Positions 35,820-45,181 are shown, counted from the first letter of the stretch. The stretch is DNA of 64,000 nucleotides from GCA-2687025 sp964473525 (GCA_964473525.1 CAYYPK010000030.1:10314-74313); one strand, 5' to 3'. The notes: generated by a model not told the origin, from the letters alone. Translations and numbers: made by a program.

Positions 35820-35853
35820 GCAATCGCCCGCAGCGCGTTGTGCGGGCGATTGC
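35820..35853 (-). terminator. Strong hairpin between the two secreted paralogues
   Basis: A perfect 13-bp stem (GCAATCGCCCGCA / TGCGGGCGATTGC) with an 8-nt loop lies after the stop of the upstream minus-strand paralogue and before the start of the second. It can act as a terminator or attenuator that lowers expression of the downstream copy. Confidence 0.6.
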
Positions 35854-35875
35854 AGGTTCTGCGAGCGCGTGGCGC

Positions 35876-36532
35876 CTAGCGCCGCATGTCCGCCCACGTC
35901 GTTGCGAGCTTGCCCTTCGCCTCGACATCTGTCGGCAGGACGAAGGTGACATCGTCCGGGTTCTCGGACAGGTTGTCGGTTACGAGCACGTAGTCGAGCA
36001 TCGTGGCAGTCTCACGCGTGTAGATGGTCAGCGTGATCTCACCCCCGGGGAGTTCCCACTCTCGCTCGAACGTCCCGCCATCCAACCACTGGTTGATGCG
36101 GTCCCAGTGCCATTCGTTCCCCTGTTCGACCCCCCAGCGGAAGTGCGTGTTCTGCGTCTCCTGGGGCTGCTCATCGGGGTCTGCGCCGTCGATCTTGACC
36201 CAGAAGGAGTCGCTGTTGCCGTCCCACGCCGCCACCATGCCCCAGACGGCGTACGTCCCTGCGGTCGGCACGTTGATCTTCAATTCGACGCCACCCATAT
36301 GGTCGGTCGGGTCGCCGGTGACTGGGGCGCCGGGAGCCCAGACGAAGCCGCTGCCGGACGGCGGGTCAGGCTCTGGCCCTCCCATGGCGGCCGCATCCGC
36401 CGGCTGGGCGACGACCATCGGTTCCGTGACAACGCCGGACTCCGCCTCGACCGCCACCTCGAACGCGCGCGACTCGGTCGCCACGAACGCGACCAGAACC
36501 GCAGCTCCAAACACAGCATATCTAGCGAGCAT
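35876..36532 (-). CDS. Secreted beta-sandwich protein of unknown function (paralogue 2)
   Basis: A 218-residue exported protein, tandem paralogue of the previous one. The signal peptide is MLARYAVFGAAVLVAFVATESRA, split by cleavage near residue 23. The mature part repeats FEVAVEAE, WDGNSDSFWVK, HWDRINQWLDGGTFEREWE and IYTRETATMLD, and ends LPTDVEAKGKLATTWADMRR. The frame is open upstream to 36925, but GGAGG just before the ATG at 36532 and the signal helix fix the start. The role is unknown. Confidence 0.75.
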   Translation of the reverse strand: MLARYAVFGAAVLVAFVATESRAFEVAVEAESGVVTEPMVVAQPADAAAMGGPEPDPPSGSGFVWAPGAPVTGDPTDHMGGVELKINVPTAGTYAVWGMVAAWDGNSDSFWVKIDGADPDEQPQETQNTHFRWGVEQGNEWHWDRINQWLDGGTFEREWELPGGEITLTIYTRETATMLDYVLVTDNLSENPDDVTFVLPTDVEAKGKLATTWADMRR

Positions 36533-36576
36533 CCCACTAACCTCCAGGGGTATGTGCGTTCGCCTGCCTCTGGAAC

Positions 36577-37506
36577 TCAACGCTGCTTGATGGCGCCGAG
36601 TAAGGCCGGGAGGCGCCGGCCTTTCCGAGCGACCGATACCACGTTCGTCGGCCGCCAAGCTGGCTTCGTGTCCCATCCCTCCGAGTCCGCCAACGTCCGT
36701 GGGTTCGACCCGTCCGCGTCCGCCACGGCGATCGCCCACGTTCCGCGCGAGGTCTCGAACTGATACGCGAGGCGCGTTCCATCCTGGGACCACACTGGGA
36801 ACGCCTCGTCGACCGGCGTGTCCGTCAGCGGTGTCCGCTCGTCCGAGGCTAACTCGACGGAAACGACGTCGAAGTCGGTAACGCTCTGCGCGGCGTACAC
36901 GAGCCGTTCGCCGTCTGGGCCCCACGTGGCGTAGCAGTCGGCAAAGGGCTGCGTTGTCAGGCGCCTCTCCGCGAGGGAATCAAGGTCGAGCACGTAGACA
37001 TCCGTATTCCCGTCGCGGATGCCCGCGAACGCCAATCTGAGCCCGTCCGCTGACCACGCTGGGAGCTTCTCCGTGCCCGAGTGACTCGTGAGCCTGTGGC
37101 GATCCGACCCGTCGGGTCGCACAAGCCAGAGATCGAAGCTACCAGCGTCGTCCGAACTGAACGCGATCCATTCACCGTCCGGGGACCACGCCGGCGCCTT
37201 GTCGACCGATTCCCCGTCGGTAATCTGCCGAAGGTCCGAGCCGTCCGCGCGCACGGAGTAGATGTGCGCGGCATCTCCCAGGTTGTGGAAGAACGCCAGA
37301 CGTTCGCCGTCTGCACTCCACGCCGGGTGAAAGTCCGAACCGGGGAAGGACAGCACTTGCCGCTGCTCGCCAGTTTCCCCGGAGTAGACGTAAAGCTCCC
37401 AGTCGCCTGTGCGGTCAGAGGCGAAGGCGAGGTCTTGCGCGGCGCCAGCAGCGATGGCGCAGCCGATACAACACACAAGGCACCCGGCGAGTACAGCGCG
37501 GTTCAG
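36577..37506 (-). CDS. Exported TolB-like PD40 beta-propeller, possible CTG start
   Basis: A ~309-residue exported propeller. Six TolB/PD40 repeats are visible, for example DRTGDWELYVYSGETG, AWSPDGEWIAFSSDD, AWSADGLRLAFAG, TWGPDGERLVYAA and VWSQDGTRLAYQF. A signal peptide follows the start (AVLAGCLVCCIGCAIAAGAA). The in-frame ATG at 37545 has no ribosome binding site, while AAGGAGG lies 8 nt before a CTG at 37506 that begins the signal peptide, so I chose CTG. PD40 proteins usually bind partners at the envelope. Confidence 0.75.
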   Translation of the reverse strand: MNRAVLAGCLVCCIGCAIAAGAAQDLAFASDRTGDWELYVYSGETGEQRQVLSFPGSDFHPAWSADGERLAFFHNLGDAAHIYSVRADGSDLRQITDGESVDKAPAWSPDGEWIAFSSDDAGSFDLWLVRPDGSDRHRLTSHSGTEKLPAWSADGLRLAFAGIRDGNTDVYVLDLDSLAERRLTTQPFADCYATWGPDGERLVYAAQSVTDFDVVSVELASDERTPLTDTPVDEAFPVWSQDGTRLAYQFETSRGTWAIAVADADGSNPRTLADSEGWDTKPAWRPTNVVSVARKGRRLPALLGAIKQR

Positions 37507-37835
37507 GGCGGGTACCTCCTTACTCAATTGGCCGCAGTATGGCATTTAGCGCTGCGTGCGTCAAGTAGCGCCTTGTAGTCACAGGCGGCGATACAGGGCG
37601 CTTCTGGCGTGCGTACCCACTGTGGCGGGCTCGCTTCTGGACGCTAAGACGTGCGCGTGGCGCCCACCCCATCTCGGGCGAGCCGCCAGTGACAGAGCCT
37701 GGCGCTTCACGATGGCGGCGCGTCAGCGAGGGCCCTCGGCTACGCCATGGGTGCGACGCGCGTGGTGGATTGCTGCCCGTCTGGGCGTGTGCAATCATCA
37801 CCGCGAGCGGCATGCGGAGTCAGGACAACGTGGGC

Positions 37836-38627
37836 ATGGCGACACACACAGCGCTTGTAACCGGCGCGTCGACGGGCATTGGGTACGCCGTCTGCGAGCT
37901 TCTGGCAGCCGACGGCTACGATCTCCTTCTCACGGCGAGGAACGAGGACAGACTGCGCGATGCAGCGGATCGACTGCGCGGAACCTACGACGCACGGGTG
38001 ACGACCTACGCCGCCGATCTCGCGGCTCCCGGCGCCGCGGCCGACCTACATGCCCGCGTCCTGGGGGACGGCCACGCGGTCGACGTGCTCGTCAACAACG
38101 CGGGGTTCGGCGCGTATGGGCCGTTCCACGAAGCAGACGCGCAGCGGCAGGTGGAGATGCTGCAGCTGAACGTCGTCGCTCTAACGCAGTTGACGCGACT
38201 CGTGATGCCGGACATGCTGAGACAGGGTCAGGGCCGCGTGATGAATGTGGCGTCGACGGCCGCCTTCCAGCCAGGCCCGCTGATGAGCGCCTATTACGCG
38301 TCCAAGGCGTACGTGCTGTCCTTCTCCAGCGGCATCGCGCACGAGGCGCGGGGAACGGGTGTGACCGTCACATGCCTGTGTCCTGGACCTACTACCTCTG
38401 GTTTCCAGTCGCGCGGGAACATCGCCGCCTCGACGATCATGCAGGGCAAGCTGCTTGATGCCGCGACGGTCGCGCGGGTGGGCTACCGAGCGATGCACCG
38501 GGGGCGTCCGCTGGTGATCGTCGGGAGATGGAACGCCTTCCTGGCGTTCTTGCCCAGGCTGACTCCAAGGTGGTTCGCCGCTGCGGTCGTGGCGCACCTC
38601 CAACGCCCTGGCAAGGAGCATCCGTGA
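37836..38627 (+). CDS. Short-chain dehydrogenase/reductase (DltE/YqjQ-like)
   Basis: A 263-residue classical SDR. The cofactor motif TGASTGIG, NNAG, and the catalytic S-Y-K set (VASTAAF and YYASK) are all intact. It ends with a hydrophobic basic stretch typical of the DltE group (FLAFLPRLTPRWFAAAVVAHL), which may associate with membrane. The frame opens at 37689, but homology begins at the ATG at 37836. Its TGA overlaps the GTG start of the next gene, so the operon is translationally coupled. Confidence 0.88.
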   Translation: MATHTALVTGASTGIGYAVCELLAADGYDLLLTARNEDRLRDAADRLRGTYDARVTTYAADLAAPGAAADLHARVLGDGHAVDVLVNNAGFGAYGPFHEADAQRQVEMLQLNVVALTQLTRLVMPDMLRQGQGRVMNVASTAAFQPGPLMSAYYASKAYVLSFSSGIAHEARGTGVTVTCLCPGPTTSGFQSRGNIAASTIMQGKLLDAATVARVGYRAMHRGRPLVIVGRWNAFLAFLPRLTPRWFAAAVVAHLQRPGKEHP

Positions 38628-40054
38628 GCTACAACGTCGTCGTCATCAGCGTGGACACGTTCCGGGCGGACATGGGCGGCTCGGGCGGCAAGCTGAGTTT
38701 CGTCAACACGCCCAACGTAGATCGACTGCGGGACGAGAGCGTCTCGTTCACGCGCTGCTTCGGCGAGGGCGAGCCGACCATCCCGGTGAGGCGCTGCCTC
38801 TTCACGGGGAAGCGGTCGTATCCGTGGCGCTTCGACACGCCCAACGAGGGCTTGCAGCCCTCCGGCCACGGGTGGCACCCCATCCCTCACGAGATGGACA
38901 CACTCGCCGAGGTACTCCACGACGCCGGATGGGCAACGGGCCTCGTTGCGGACACGTACCACATGTTCAAGCCGACGATGAACCTAACCCGGGGTTTTCT
39001 ATCCTGGCAGTTCATCCGAGGGCAGGAGAACGACGGGTTCCGCAGCGGCCCACTCGACGATATCGACCTCGCCCCGCACACGCCCGACGGTGAGGATTCG
39101 GCCGAGCGGCATCCTACCCTCGCGCAGTACCTTCTCAACGCGCGCGGACGACGAAGCGAGGAGGATTGGCAGGCGGCGCAAGTGTTCCGCGCGTCCGCCG
39201 ACTGGCTACGCGACAACCGCTCGAACAAGCCGTTCTTCCTGTGGGTCGACAGCTTTAGCCCGCACGAACTGTGGGATCCGCCGCGCGCATACGCAGACGC
39301 GTACTGCTCTCCCAAGCCGGGCGTGAAGGACGTCATCTTCCCTCAGGTGTTCGGCGGCGACTTCAGTCGAATGTCCGCGGATGAGATCGAGCGATCCGCC
39401 GCGCTCTACTACGGCTTCGTCACCTTCGTGGACCGCTGGATCGGCCATCTGCTCTCAACGCTTGATGCCCTCGCCCTGTGGGACGACACGATCGTCGTCT
39501 TCGTGACGGATCACGGCACCGAAATCATGGACAAGGGCGCCTTCGGGAAAGGCCCGCGCCGCCTCCACCCCTATAACACGCAGATGAACTGGTTCATCAG
39601 ACACCCGGACGGCCCGCGCGGCGAGACGTGTGACGCTTGGACGCAGAACGACGACTTCTTCCCAACGGTGCTCAGTATGCTGGACGTCGCCGGCCCGGCG
39701 GGCGACGGCTACAACATGTGGCCCGTCGCCACGGGGCGAGAGCAACAACGTCGAGACCACGCCGTCACCGGGTGGGGACACGCGGCGTGTGTGCGGGACG
39801 GCCGATGGGCCATTCACTTCGACAACGTGACGAACGCCAGCGCTCTGGCCACGCCGCGCGCCTACGACCTCGCGGCCGACCCTGAAGAGACCACGGACGT
39901 AGCGGAACTGAACACCGGCGCAGTGGCGACGGCGCGCGACAGGCTGTCCGCGCGCGTTGGAGGGCTCCCAGCGAAGTTCCCACAGTACACGCAGCGGGCG
40001 GCTGCTCGCAGCATGCGCACCCACAGACCGTTACATGCTCGGGAGGGCTCATGA
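38624..40054 (+). CDS. Sulfatase-fold hydrolase with Thr replacing the formylglycine Cys
   Basis: A 476-residue alkaline-phosphatase-superfamily enzyme. The metal-binding start is VVISVDTFRADM, and TDHGTEIMDKGAFGKG holds the C-terminal Asp-His. Where sulfatases carry C/S-x-P-x-R this protein has T52-I-P-V-R56, followed by RRCLFTGKR. A Thr nucleophile is known in phosphodiesterases of this superfamily, so it may cleave phosphoesters rather than sulfate esters. No signal peptide. The start is GTG at 38624 with AAGGAG upstream, overlapping the SDR stop. Confidence 0.85.
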   Translation: MSYNVVVISVDTFRADMGGSGGKLSFVNTPNVDRLRDESVSFTRCFGEGEPTIPVRRCLFTGKRSYPWRFDTPNEGLQPSGHGWHPIPHEMDTLAEVLHDAGWATGLVADTYHMFKPTMNLTRGFLSWQFIRGQENDGFRSGPLDDIDLAPHTPDGEDSAERHPTLAQYLLNARGRRSEEDWQAAQVFRASADWLRDNRSNKPFFLWVDSFSPHELWDPPRAYADAYCSPKPGVKDVIFPQVFGGDFSRMSADEIERSAALYYGFVTFVDRWIGHLLSTLDALALWDDTIVVFVTDHGTEIMDKGAFGKGPRRLHPYNTQMNWFIRHPDGPRGETCDAWTQNDDFFPTVLSMLDVAGPAGDGYNMWPVATGREQQRRDHAVTGWGHAACVRDGRWAIHFDNVTNASALATPRAYDLAADPEETTDVAELNTGAVATARDRLSARVGGLPAKFPQYTQRAAARSMRTHRPLHAREGS

Positions 40055-41601
40055 CAGCGTGCCACGCCGCATTCCTTGGGCTACGGCAGGAGATGTCCCG
40101 TTGGCTTGGCCAGAGTCGGCGCGTTGACGGGCCAGGGCCGAACGGTGGAGGCGAGGACGAAGCCAACTACTCGCTGGCGTGGTTCCCCCACTACCTGGTC
40201 ACGGGTGAAGCCGGCGTCCCTGAACACTTCCGCGAGTTGCTCGACGCCCTCGCGGGATGGGTAGACCGCGAATGCCATCAGGGTTACGAGGCAGAGGCGG
40301 AGGCGCATCACGGTACAGAGCCTTTCCTGCTGTTTCTTCCCCGGTACTTGGGTCTGTTCCCCGAAGACGCCACTGCTGTCCGCTTGCTCCTGGACGCCGC
40401 CCGTCACATCGGGAACTGGGGCGACGGCGTCCCGGACTGGTTCGACTACGACCGCAACTGTTTCCACCACTACCGCATCGGATCGCGCGTTGTGGGGTCC
40501 GACCCCGCGGAGGCGTATGAGGTGGCGGAGCACCTGCGCTTTGTCCACATCGCCCTGGCGGCTTACCGCGTCTCAGGCGACGCCCGCTACTTCGACTGGG
40601 CCGTGCGCTACGGCGCCGAGTGGGCGCGGCGGCTGCGCGAAGCGCCCGCGGGACCGCTGCCGGTCATGTGGACGCAGGACGGCGACGGGGTCTATCGGGA
40701 CGAACGCTCCACGCGAGCGCAACGCGGGATGTCGGCCGCATCGCACCACGCCGACGGCGATCCCCTCGTTGGTGTCGAGGTGCTGCTAGCATCCGGCGCC
40801 ATCTACGCATTGGGCGACCTGTACGCCCTCACGGGCGACGCCGCCTTGCACGACGCCGCTCGACGTATCGCGGAGCCCATGGTGTCGCAGCTCGGCGACC
40901 CGTACGTCGACCCAGGGGCGGCCGCCGTTGCGTACTATCGACTGGCGTTTGAGGACGAGACGCTCGACGAGTCCATCCGCGAGGAGATAGGTGGGCTGCC
41001 GCCAGCGTCGGACGACGAGTTGGTCATGACCTTCCCGGAACGCCATCGACGGGTCGCGCGCGGCGTAGGCCGCAGGAACGACATGATCCACTGGGGCCGC
41101 ACGCGCGACGATGGCGCCATCTCGCCCGCGGACGACCCGTGCGCGGCCACGCTCGCCCTGGCGTACCAACTCACTGGCGACACATCCTACGCCGAGCGCG
41201 CGTTCGGACAGGCAAGGACGAAGCTGATGATGGCGCGCCGCGTGCTGCGCGGAGGCCGCGAACACGCCGACATGGGCGGCGCCGTCTGCTCCGTGGCGGC
41301 GGGACACGGGCGCAACTGGGGCATCGGGGCCGTCACCGGTTGCTACGGGCAGCTGTCGCTTGGAACGCGCGAGGCGATGGGTCGCGTCGCGCCATCCATC
41401 GACGTCGCTGACAGCGACGGCGCCGCGCGCATCCCGGAATCCGTGCTATCTCTCGTTCGACCCTCGACCTGCGGCGGCGGTCAGGCTCAGTTCCACAACG
41501 CCGGCGACGCGGCGACGGAGTTCGCGTGGCGGCCATCAGGGGACGACGAGTGGCGGCCCGCGCATCTACAGCCCGGCGAGACGAAGAACGTCCTTCTCTA
41601 G
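40051..41601 (+). CDS. Alpha/alpha-barrel protein, putative glycoside hydrolase
   Basis: A 516-residue soluble protein rich in long paired helices with HHYRIGSRVVGSDPAEAYEVAEHLRFVHIAL-like patterns (residues ~130-165) and AIYALGDLYALTGDAALHDAARR. These suggest an (alpha/alpha)6 toroid as in several GH and lyase families. I cannot name the family. The ATG overlaps the TGA of the sulfatase-fold gene (ATGA). The gene between a phosphatase-fold enzyme and GH51 is consistent with glycan breakdown. Confidence 0.65.
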   Translation: MTACHAAFLGLRQEMSRWLGQSRRVDGPGPNGGGEDEANYSLAWFPHYLVTGEAGVPEHFRELLDALAGWVDRECHQGYEAEAEAHHGTEPFLLFLPRYLGLFPEDATAVRLLLDAARHIGNWGDGVPDWFDYDRNCFHHYRIGSRVVGSDPAEAYEVAEHLRFVHIALAAYRVSGDARYFDWAVRYGAEWARRLREAPAGPLPVMWTQDGDGVYRDERSTRAQRGMSAASHHADGDPLVGVEVLLASGAIYALGDLYALTGDAALHDAARRIAEPMVSQLGDPYVDPGAAAVAYYRLAFEDETLDESIREEIGGLPPASDDELVMTFPERHRRVARGVGRRNDMIHWGRTRDDGAISPADDPCAATLALAYQLTGDTSYAERAFGQARTKLMMARRVLRGGREHADMGGAVCSVAAGHGRNWGIGAVTGCYGQLSLGTREAMGRVAPSIDVADSDGAARIPESVLSLVRPSTCGGGQAQFHNAGDAATEFAWRPSGDDEWRPAHLQPGETKNVLL

Positions 41602-41631
41602 AACACGGCACGACATTCGGGAGACCCGTCG

Positions 41632-43620
41632 ATGATGCCGCTAACCGTGGCTTGCCTCCTCGCCGCCAGCGCCGCTCCGAACACCGCGCGCATTGCGGTC
41701 GACGCGTCCGTGCGAGGGGAACCCGTCTCGCGCAGCTTGTTCGGCAAGTTCACCGAGCACCTTGGTCGGAACGTCTACCAGGGCATGTGGGCGCAGATCG
41801 TCCAGAACCCCGAATTCGCAAGGCCCGACCGCTTCGGCGACGCCGAGCAGACGGCACGCTTGCGCGAACGTGTCGCGACCGAGTTCAGCGCGCCAGAGCC
41901 CGAGACGCGGGGCGCGAACGCCCCGTTCTGGTGGGCCGATGGCGATGTCGGCGTCGACGCCACTTCCCACGCAGGGCGCGACACGCAGACGCTGACGGTT
42001 GGCGCCGGTGGCGGGACGCTCAGCACCGGTGTCTATCCGCCGCTGCACCGATGCCGCACGTTGCAGCTCACGCTGCGGTCCCGCGCCGCGGCGCCTGGGA
42101 CCGCCCGTGTCGCCGTGGCGTCACTGGAGGGACACGTTGTCTGCGACGCCGAAATCGCGCTGCCTGTCGAGTGGGATGACACGACCGTGGAGCTCGCGGC
42201 GCCGGACGCGCTCGCCGATGAACCAGGCACGCCGTACCTGCTTACGTTCGATCTGCCCGCCGGCGCCAGGCTCGAGTTCGCCCGCGCGCTCCTGTTCCCA
42301 TCGGACAATATGGACGGCTGGGAGCCCGAGGTTGTCGAGTACATGCGCGACGCCCGGTTGCCTATGCTGCGGTTCCCGGGTGGTAACTTCGTGAGCGGCT
42401 ATCACTGGGAAGACGGTGTCGGCCCGCTGGACAGCCGGCCAGTTCTGCCCAACCCCGCGTGGCACGGCGCTGAGTGGAACCACGTGGGCACGGACGAGTG
42501 GCTCCGTCTCTGCGAACTCACTGGCGCTGTCCCGCTCATCTGCAACAACGCCGGCGATGGCACGCCGGACGAAGCGCGCCGTTGGATCGAATACTGCAAC
42601 GGCGGCGCTGACACACCGATGGGTCGGGAGCGCGCGGAGAACGGCCGTGCCGAGCCGTGGAACGTACGCTACTGGGAGGTAGGCAACGAGATATACGGCG
42701 GGTGGCAAATCGGGCACACCGACGCGGACGGCTACGCGGAGAGGTACGCGGAATTCATCCCCGTGATGCTGGACGCGGACCCAGACATTGAACTCATCGC
42801 CAACGGCGACAACGCCGAGTGGAATCACGCTCTCGTCGAGCGGAACGGCGACAGTGTGCGCTCCATCTCCGTGCACTCGCTCCCCGGCAGCCAGATTCCG
42901 GCGGATTCCGACCCAGAGGCGGTGTACCTCGAGTTCATGGCGCACGCGGCGGGTTACGACGATCACCTGCGCGCGCTGGCCGCGCCAATGGTCGACGCGG
43001 GACTGACACCCAACCTGGCGGTGACGGAACTCCAGGTTTTCACGAACAAGCCGACCTTACCGAACAACGCGTCGCTGACGGACGCTCTCTGGACGGCTGG
43101 CATCATCCACGCGTGCATCCGCAGCGGCATCGTGGAGATGATCACGCATTCGGCGATGCTGAATCACGGTGGCGGGCTTCGGAAGGAGCGTGGGGTCGTC
43201 TACACGAACCCGGTGTGGTGGACGACGCATCTCTATGGCGCGCAGGACGGGGTCGTCCCCTTGCACGCTGGTGTCGAGTGCGCCACGTTCACGAACGACG
43301 GCTCGTGGCTAGGCAAACGCCAGGGGGCCCCGTACCTGGACGTGATGGCTCTAGCCGCCGAGGACGACGCGGAACTGTCGCTGTTCGTCGTGAATCGGCA
43401 CCCTCGCGCGGGCATCGAGACGTCCATCACGGTGCGCGGCGTGGATCCCGGCGCGCGGGTCGAGACCGATGTCCTGACGGGCGACAACCCCATGGCACAC
43501 AACCACATGGGTGACCGCGAGGCGGTAATCCCGGCACACTCTACCGCGTCGCTATCCGCTGACGGGCTAATGCACACCTTCCCGGCGCGGTCGCTCACGC
43601 GTGTGCGCTTCGTGAGGTAG
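41632..43620 (+). CDS. Alpha-L-arabinofuranosidase (GH51)
   Basis: A 662-residue GH51 enzyme that releases terminal alpha-L-arabinofuranose from arabinan and arabinoxylan. The acid/base E353 is in WEVGNE and the nucleophile E466 in VTELQVF. FGKFTEHLGRNVYQGMW and LRFPGGNFVSGYHWEDGVGP are family hallmarks. A CBM-like segment lies at ~90-220, and the C-terminal beta domain starts near 570. A short hydrophobic N-terminus (PLTVACLLAASAA) could be a signal peptide. Last gene of the 37836-43620 operon. Confidence 0.92.
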   Translation: MMPLTVACLLAASAAPNTARIAVDASVRGEPVSRSLFGKFTEHLGRNVYQGMWAQIVQNPEFARPDRFGDAEQTARLRERVATEFSAPEPETRGANAPFWWADGDVGVDATSHAGRDTQTLTVGAGGGTLSTGVYPPLHRCRTLQLTLRSRAAAPGTARVAVASLEGHVVCDAEIALPVEWDDTTVELAAPDALADEPGTPYLLTFDLPAGARLEFARALLFPSDNMDGWEPEVVEYMRDARLPMLRFPGGNFVSGYHWEDGVGPLDSRPVLPNPAWHGAEWNHVGTDEWLRLCELTGAVPLICNNAGDGTPDEARRWIEYCNGGADTPMGRERAENGRAEPWNVRYWEVGNEIYGGWQIGHTDADGYAERYAEFIPVMLDADPDIELIANGDNAEWNHALVERNGDSVRSISVHSLPGSQIPADSDPEAVYLEFMAHAAGYDDHLRALAAPMVDAGLTPNLAVTELQVFTNKPTLPNNASLTDALWTAGIIHACIRSGIVEMITHSAMLNHGGGLRKERGVVYTNPVWWTTHLYGAQDGVVPLHAGVECATFTNDGSWLGKRQGAPYLDVMALAAEDDAELSLFVVNRHPRAGIETSITVRGVDPGARVETDVLTGDNPMAHNHMGDREAVIPAHSTASLSADGLMHTFPARSLTRVRFVR

Positions 43621-43801
43621 CGCGGCCAAACAGGTGAAACTGGAGCGCCTCGCCACGCGTGCAAGTCGGAAACGGGCCCGCAGCCTACGTGGAACTGGCA
43701 AGCCGCCAGCGAGCAACTCGTCGACGCGCGATTCGTAGCGCGCCCGCTCAGCGGGCAATCGCCCCTTAATATCCTCCCGTGAACGCGATAGACTTGGCAC
43801 A

Positions 43802-45172
43802 GTGACCGTCGTGACCGAACCGGAGCGAGTTGGAATGCCGATGACTAGACAGATCTCGCGTCGAACCATGTTGCGTGGGGTGGGCGTGGGACTGCTGCTG
43901 CCGTGGCTAGAAGCGATGACTCCGTTGGCGGCGTGGGGCAAGCAGTCGTCCGACGCGGGTCCACCGACGCGGATGGCATTTGTCTACGTGCCCAACGGCA
44001 AGAACATGGCGGACTGGACTCCCGAGAAGGAAGGCGCCGGCTTCGACCTGCCCGCCATCCTCCAGCCGCTGGCCGCGCATCAAGACAAGCTTCTGGCGCT
44101 CACGGGTCTGACAGCCGACAAGGCGCGCGCCAATGGGGACGGAGGCGGAGACCACGCGCGAGCGATGGCGGCGTTCCTGACGGGCGCGCAGCCCCGTAAG
44201 ACGGACGGCGCGAACATCCGCGCGGGCGTTTCCGTGGATCAGGTCGCGGCGGCGCAAATCGGTCATCTGACCCGTCTCTCGTCGCTCGAGCTCGGCTGTG
44301 AATCGGGCGCCATGGCGGGCAACTGCGACTCGGGCTATAGCTGCGCGTACGCGTCCACGATGTCGTGGCGCTCCAGCACGCAGCCGCTGCCCAAGGAAAT
44401 CAACCCGAAGCTGGTCTTTGAGCGGCTGTTCGGGTCCGGGTCCGACGCCCAGCGCGTCGAACGCAGCGCGCGGCGTAAGAGCATCCTGGACTTCGTGCGA
44501 GACGACTCGAAGAGCCTCGCGCGTCGACTTGGCTCCCGCGACGTGGACAAGCTCGACGAGTACTTCTCCTCGGTGCGGGACATCGAGCAGCGGATGGCGC
44601 GCGCGGAGACGCTGCCGTCCGTGGTGGTTCCAGATGTCGAGGCGCCGGAAGGTCCGCCGGAGGAGTACGAAGAGCATATCCGGCTCATGGGCGACATGCT
44701 CGTCCTCGCGTTCCAAGCAGATGTCACCCGCGTGGCGACATTCGTCGTGGCGAACGAAGGCAGCAACCGCCCTTACCCGTTCGTCGACGTGCCCGAAGGG
44801 CATCACGACCTCTCGCACCACGGTAACGACGAGGCGAAGAAGGCGAAGATCAGCGACATCAACACCTTCCACACGCGGCAGTTCGCGTACCTGTTGGAGA
44901 AGATGGACTCCGTCTCCGAAGGCGACGGAACGCTGCTTGACAACTCCATGGTGGTCTACGGGAGCGGGAATTCCGACGGCAACCGCCACAACCACGACGA
45001 CCTCCCTATCCTGTTGGCGGGCGGCGGCGGCGGCTCGCTCGAAACAGGCCGGCACGTGCGGTACCCCGACGAAACGCCGCTCAACGACCTGTGGTTGGCA
45101 ATGCTCGACCGCATGGGTGTCGACGCCGCGAAACTGGGCGACAGCTCCGGCGTGCTCGCAGGCCTGAGTTAG
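43802..45172 (+). CDS. DUF1552 protein with Tat-like signal
   Basis: A 456-residue DUF1552 protein. The twin-arginine-like leader SRRTMLRGVGVGLLLPWLEAM suggests export by Tat. Family segments include MAFVYVPNGKNMADW, LTGLTADKARANGDGGGDHARAMAAFLTGA, and LDNSMVVYGSGNSDGNRHNHDDLPILLAG. DUF1552 genes in Planctomycetes usually sit beside a DUF1587/1588/1592 gene; no such partner is here. The function is unknown. A hairpin (45182-45213) follows. Confidence 0.9.
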   Translation: MTVVTEPERVGMPMTRQISRRTMLRGVGVGLLLPWLEAMTPLAAWGKQSSDAGPPTRMAFVYVPNGKNMADWTPEKEGAGFDLPAILQPLAAHQDKLLALTGLTADKARANGDGGGDHARAMAAFLTGAQPRKTDGANIRAGVSVDQVAAAQIGHLTRLSSLELGCESGAMAGNCDSGYSCAYASTMSWRSSTQPLPKEINPKLVFERLFGSGSDAQRVERSARRKSILDFVRDDSKSLARRLGSRDVDKLDEYFSSVRDIEQRMARAETLPSVVVPDVEAPEGPPEEYEEHIRLMGDMLVLAFQADVTRVATFVVANEGSNRPYPFVDVPEGHHDLSHHGNDEAKKAKISDINTFHTRQFAYLLEKMDSVSEGDGTLLDNSMVVYGSGNSDGNRHNHDDLPILLAGGGGGSLETGRHVRYPDETPLNDLWLAMLDRMGVDAAKLGDSSGVLAGLS

Positions 45173-45181
45173 AGTGAGACG

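Noticed and set aside
34826..36763. 645-residue plus-strand frame
   Set aside because: It runs antisense through the two secreted paralogues, which have signal peptides, ribosome binding sites and matching duplicated sequence. It is Arg-rich and shows no domain.
38624..40054. Calling this gene a standard arylsulfatase
   Set aside because: The Cys or Ser needed for formylglycine is Thr, so the sulfatase name would claim more than the sequence shows.
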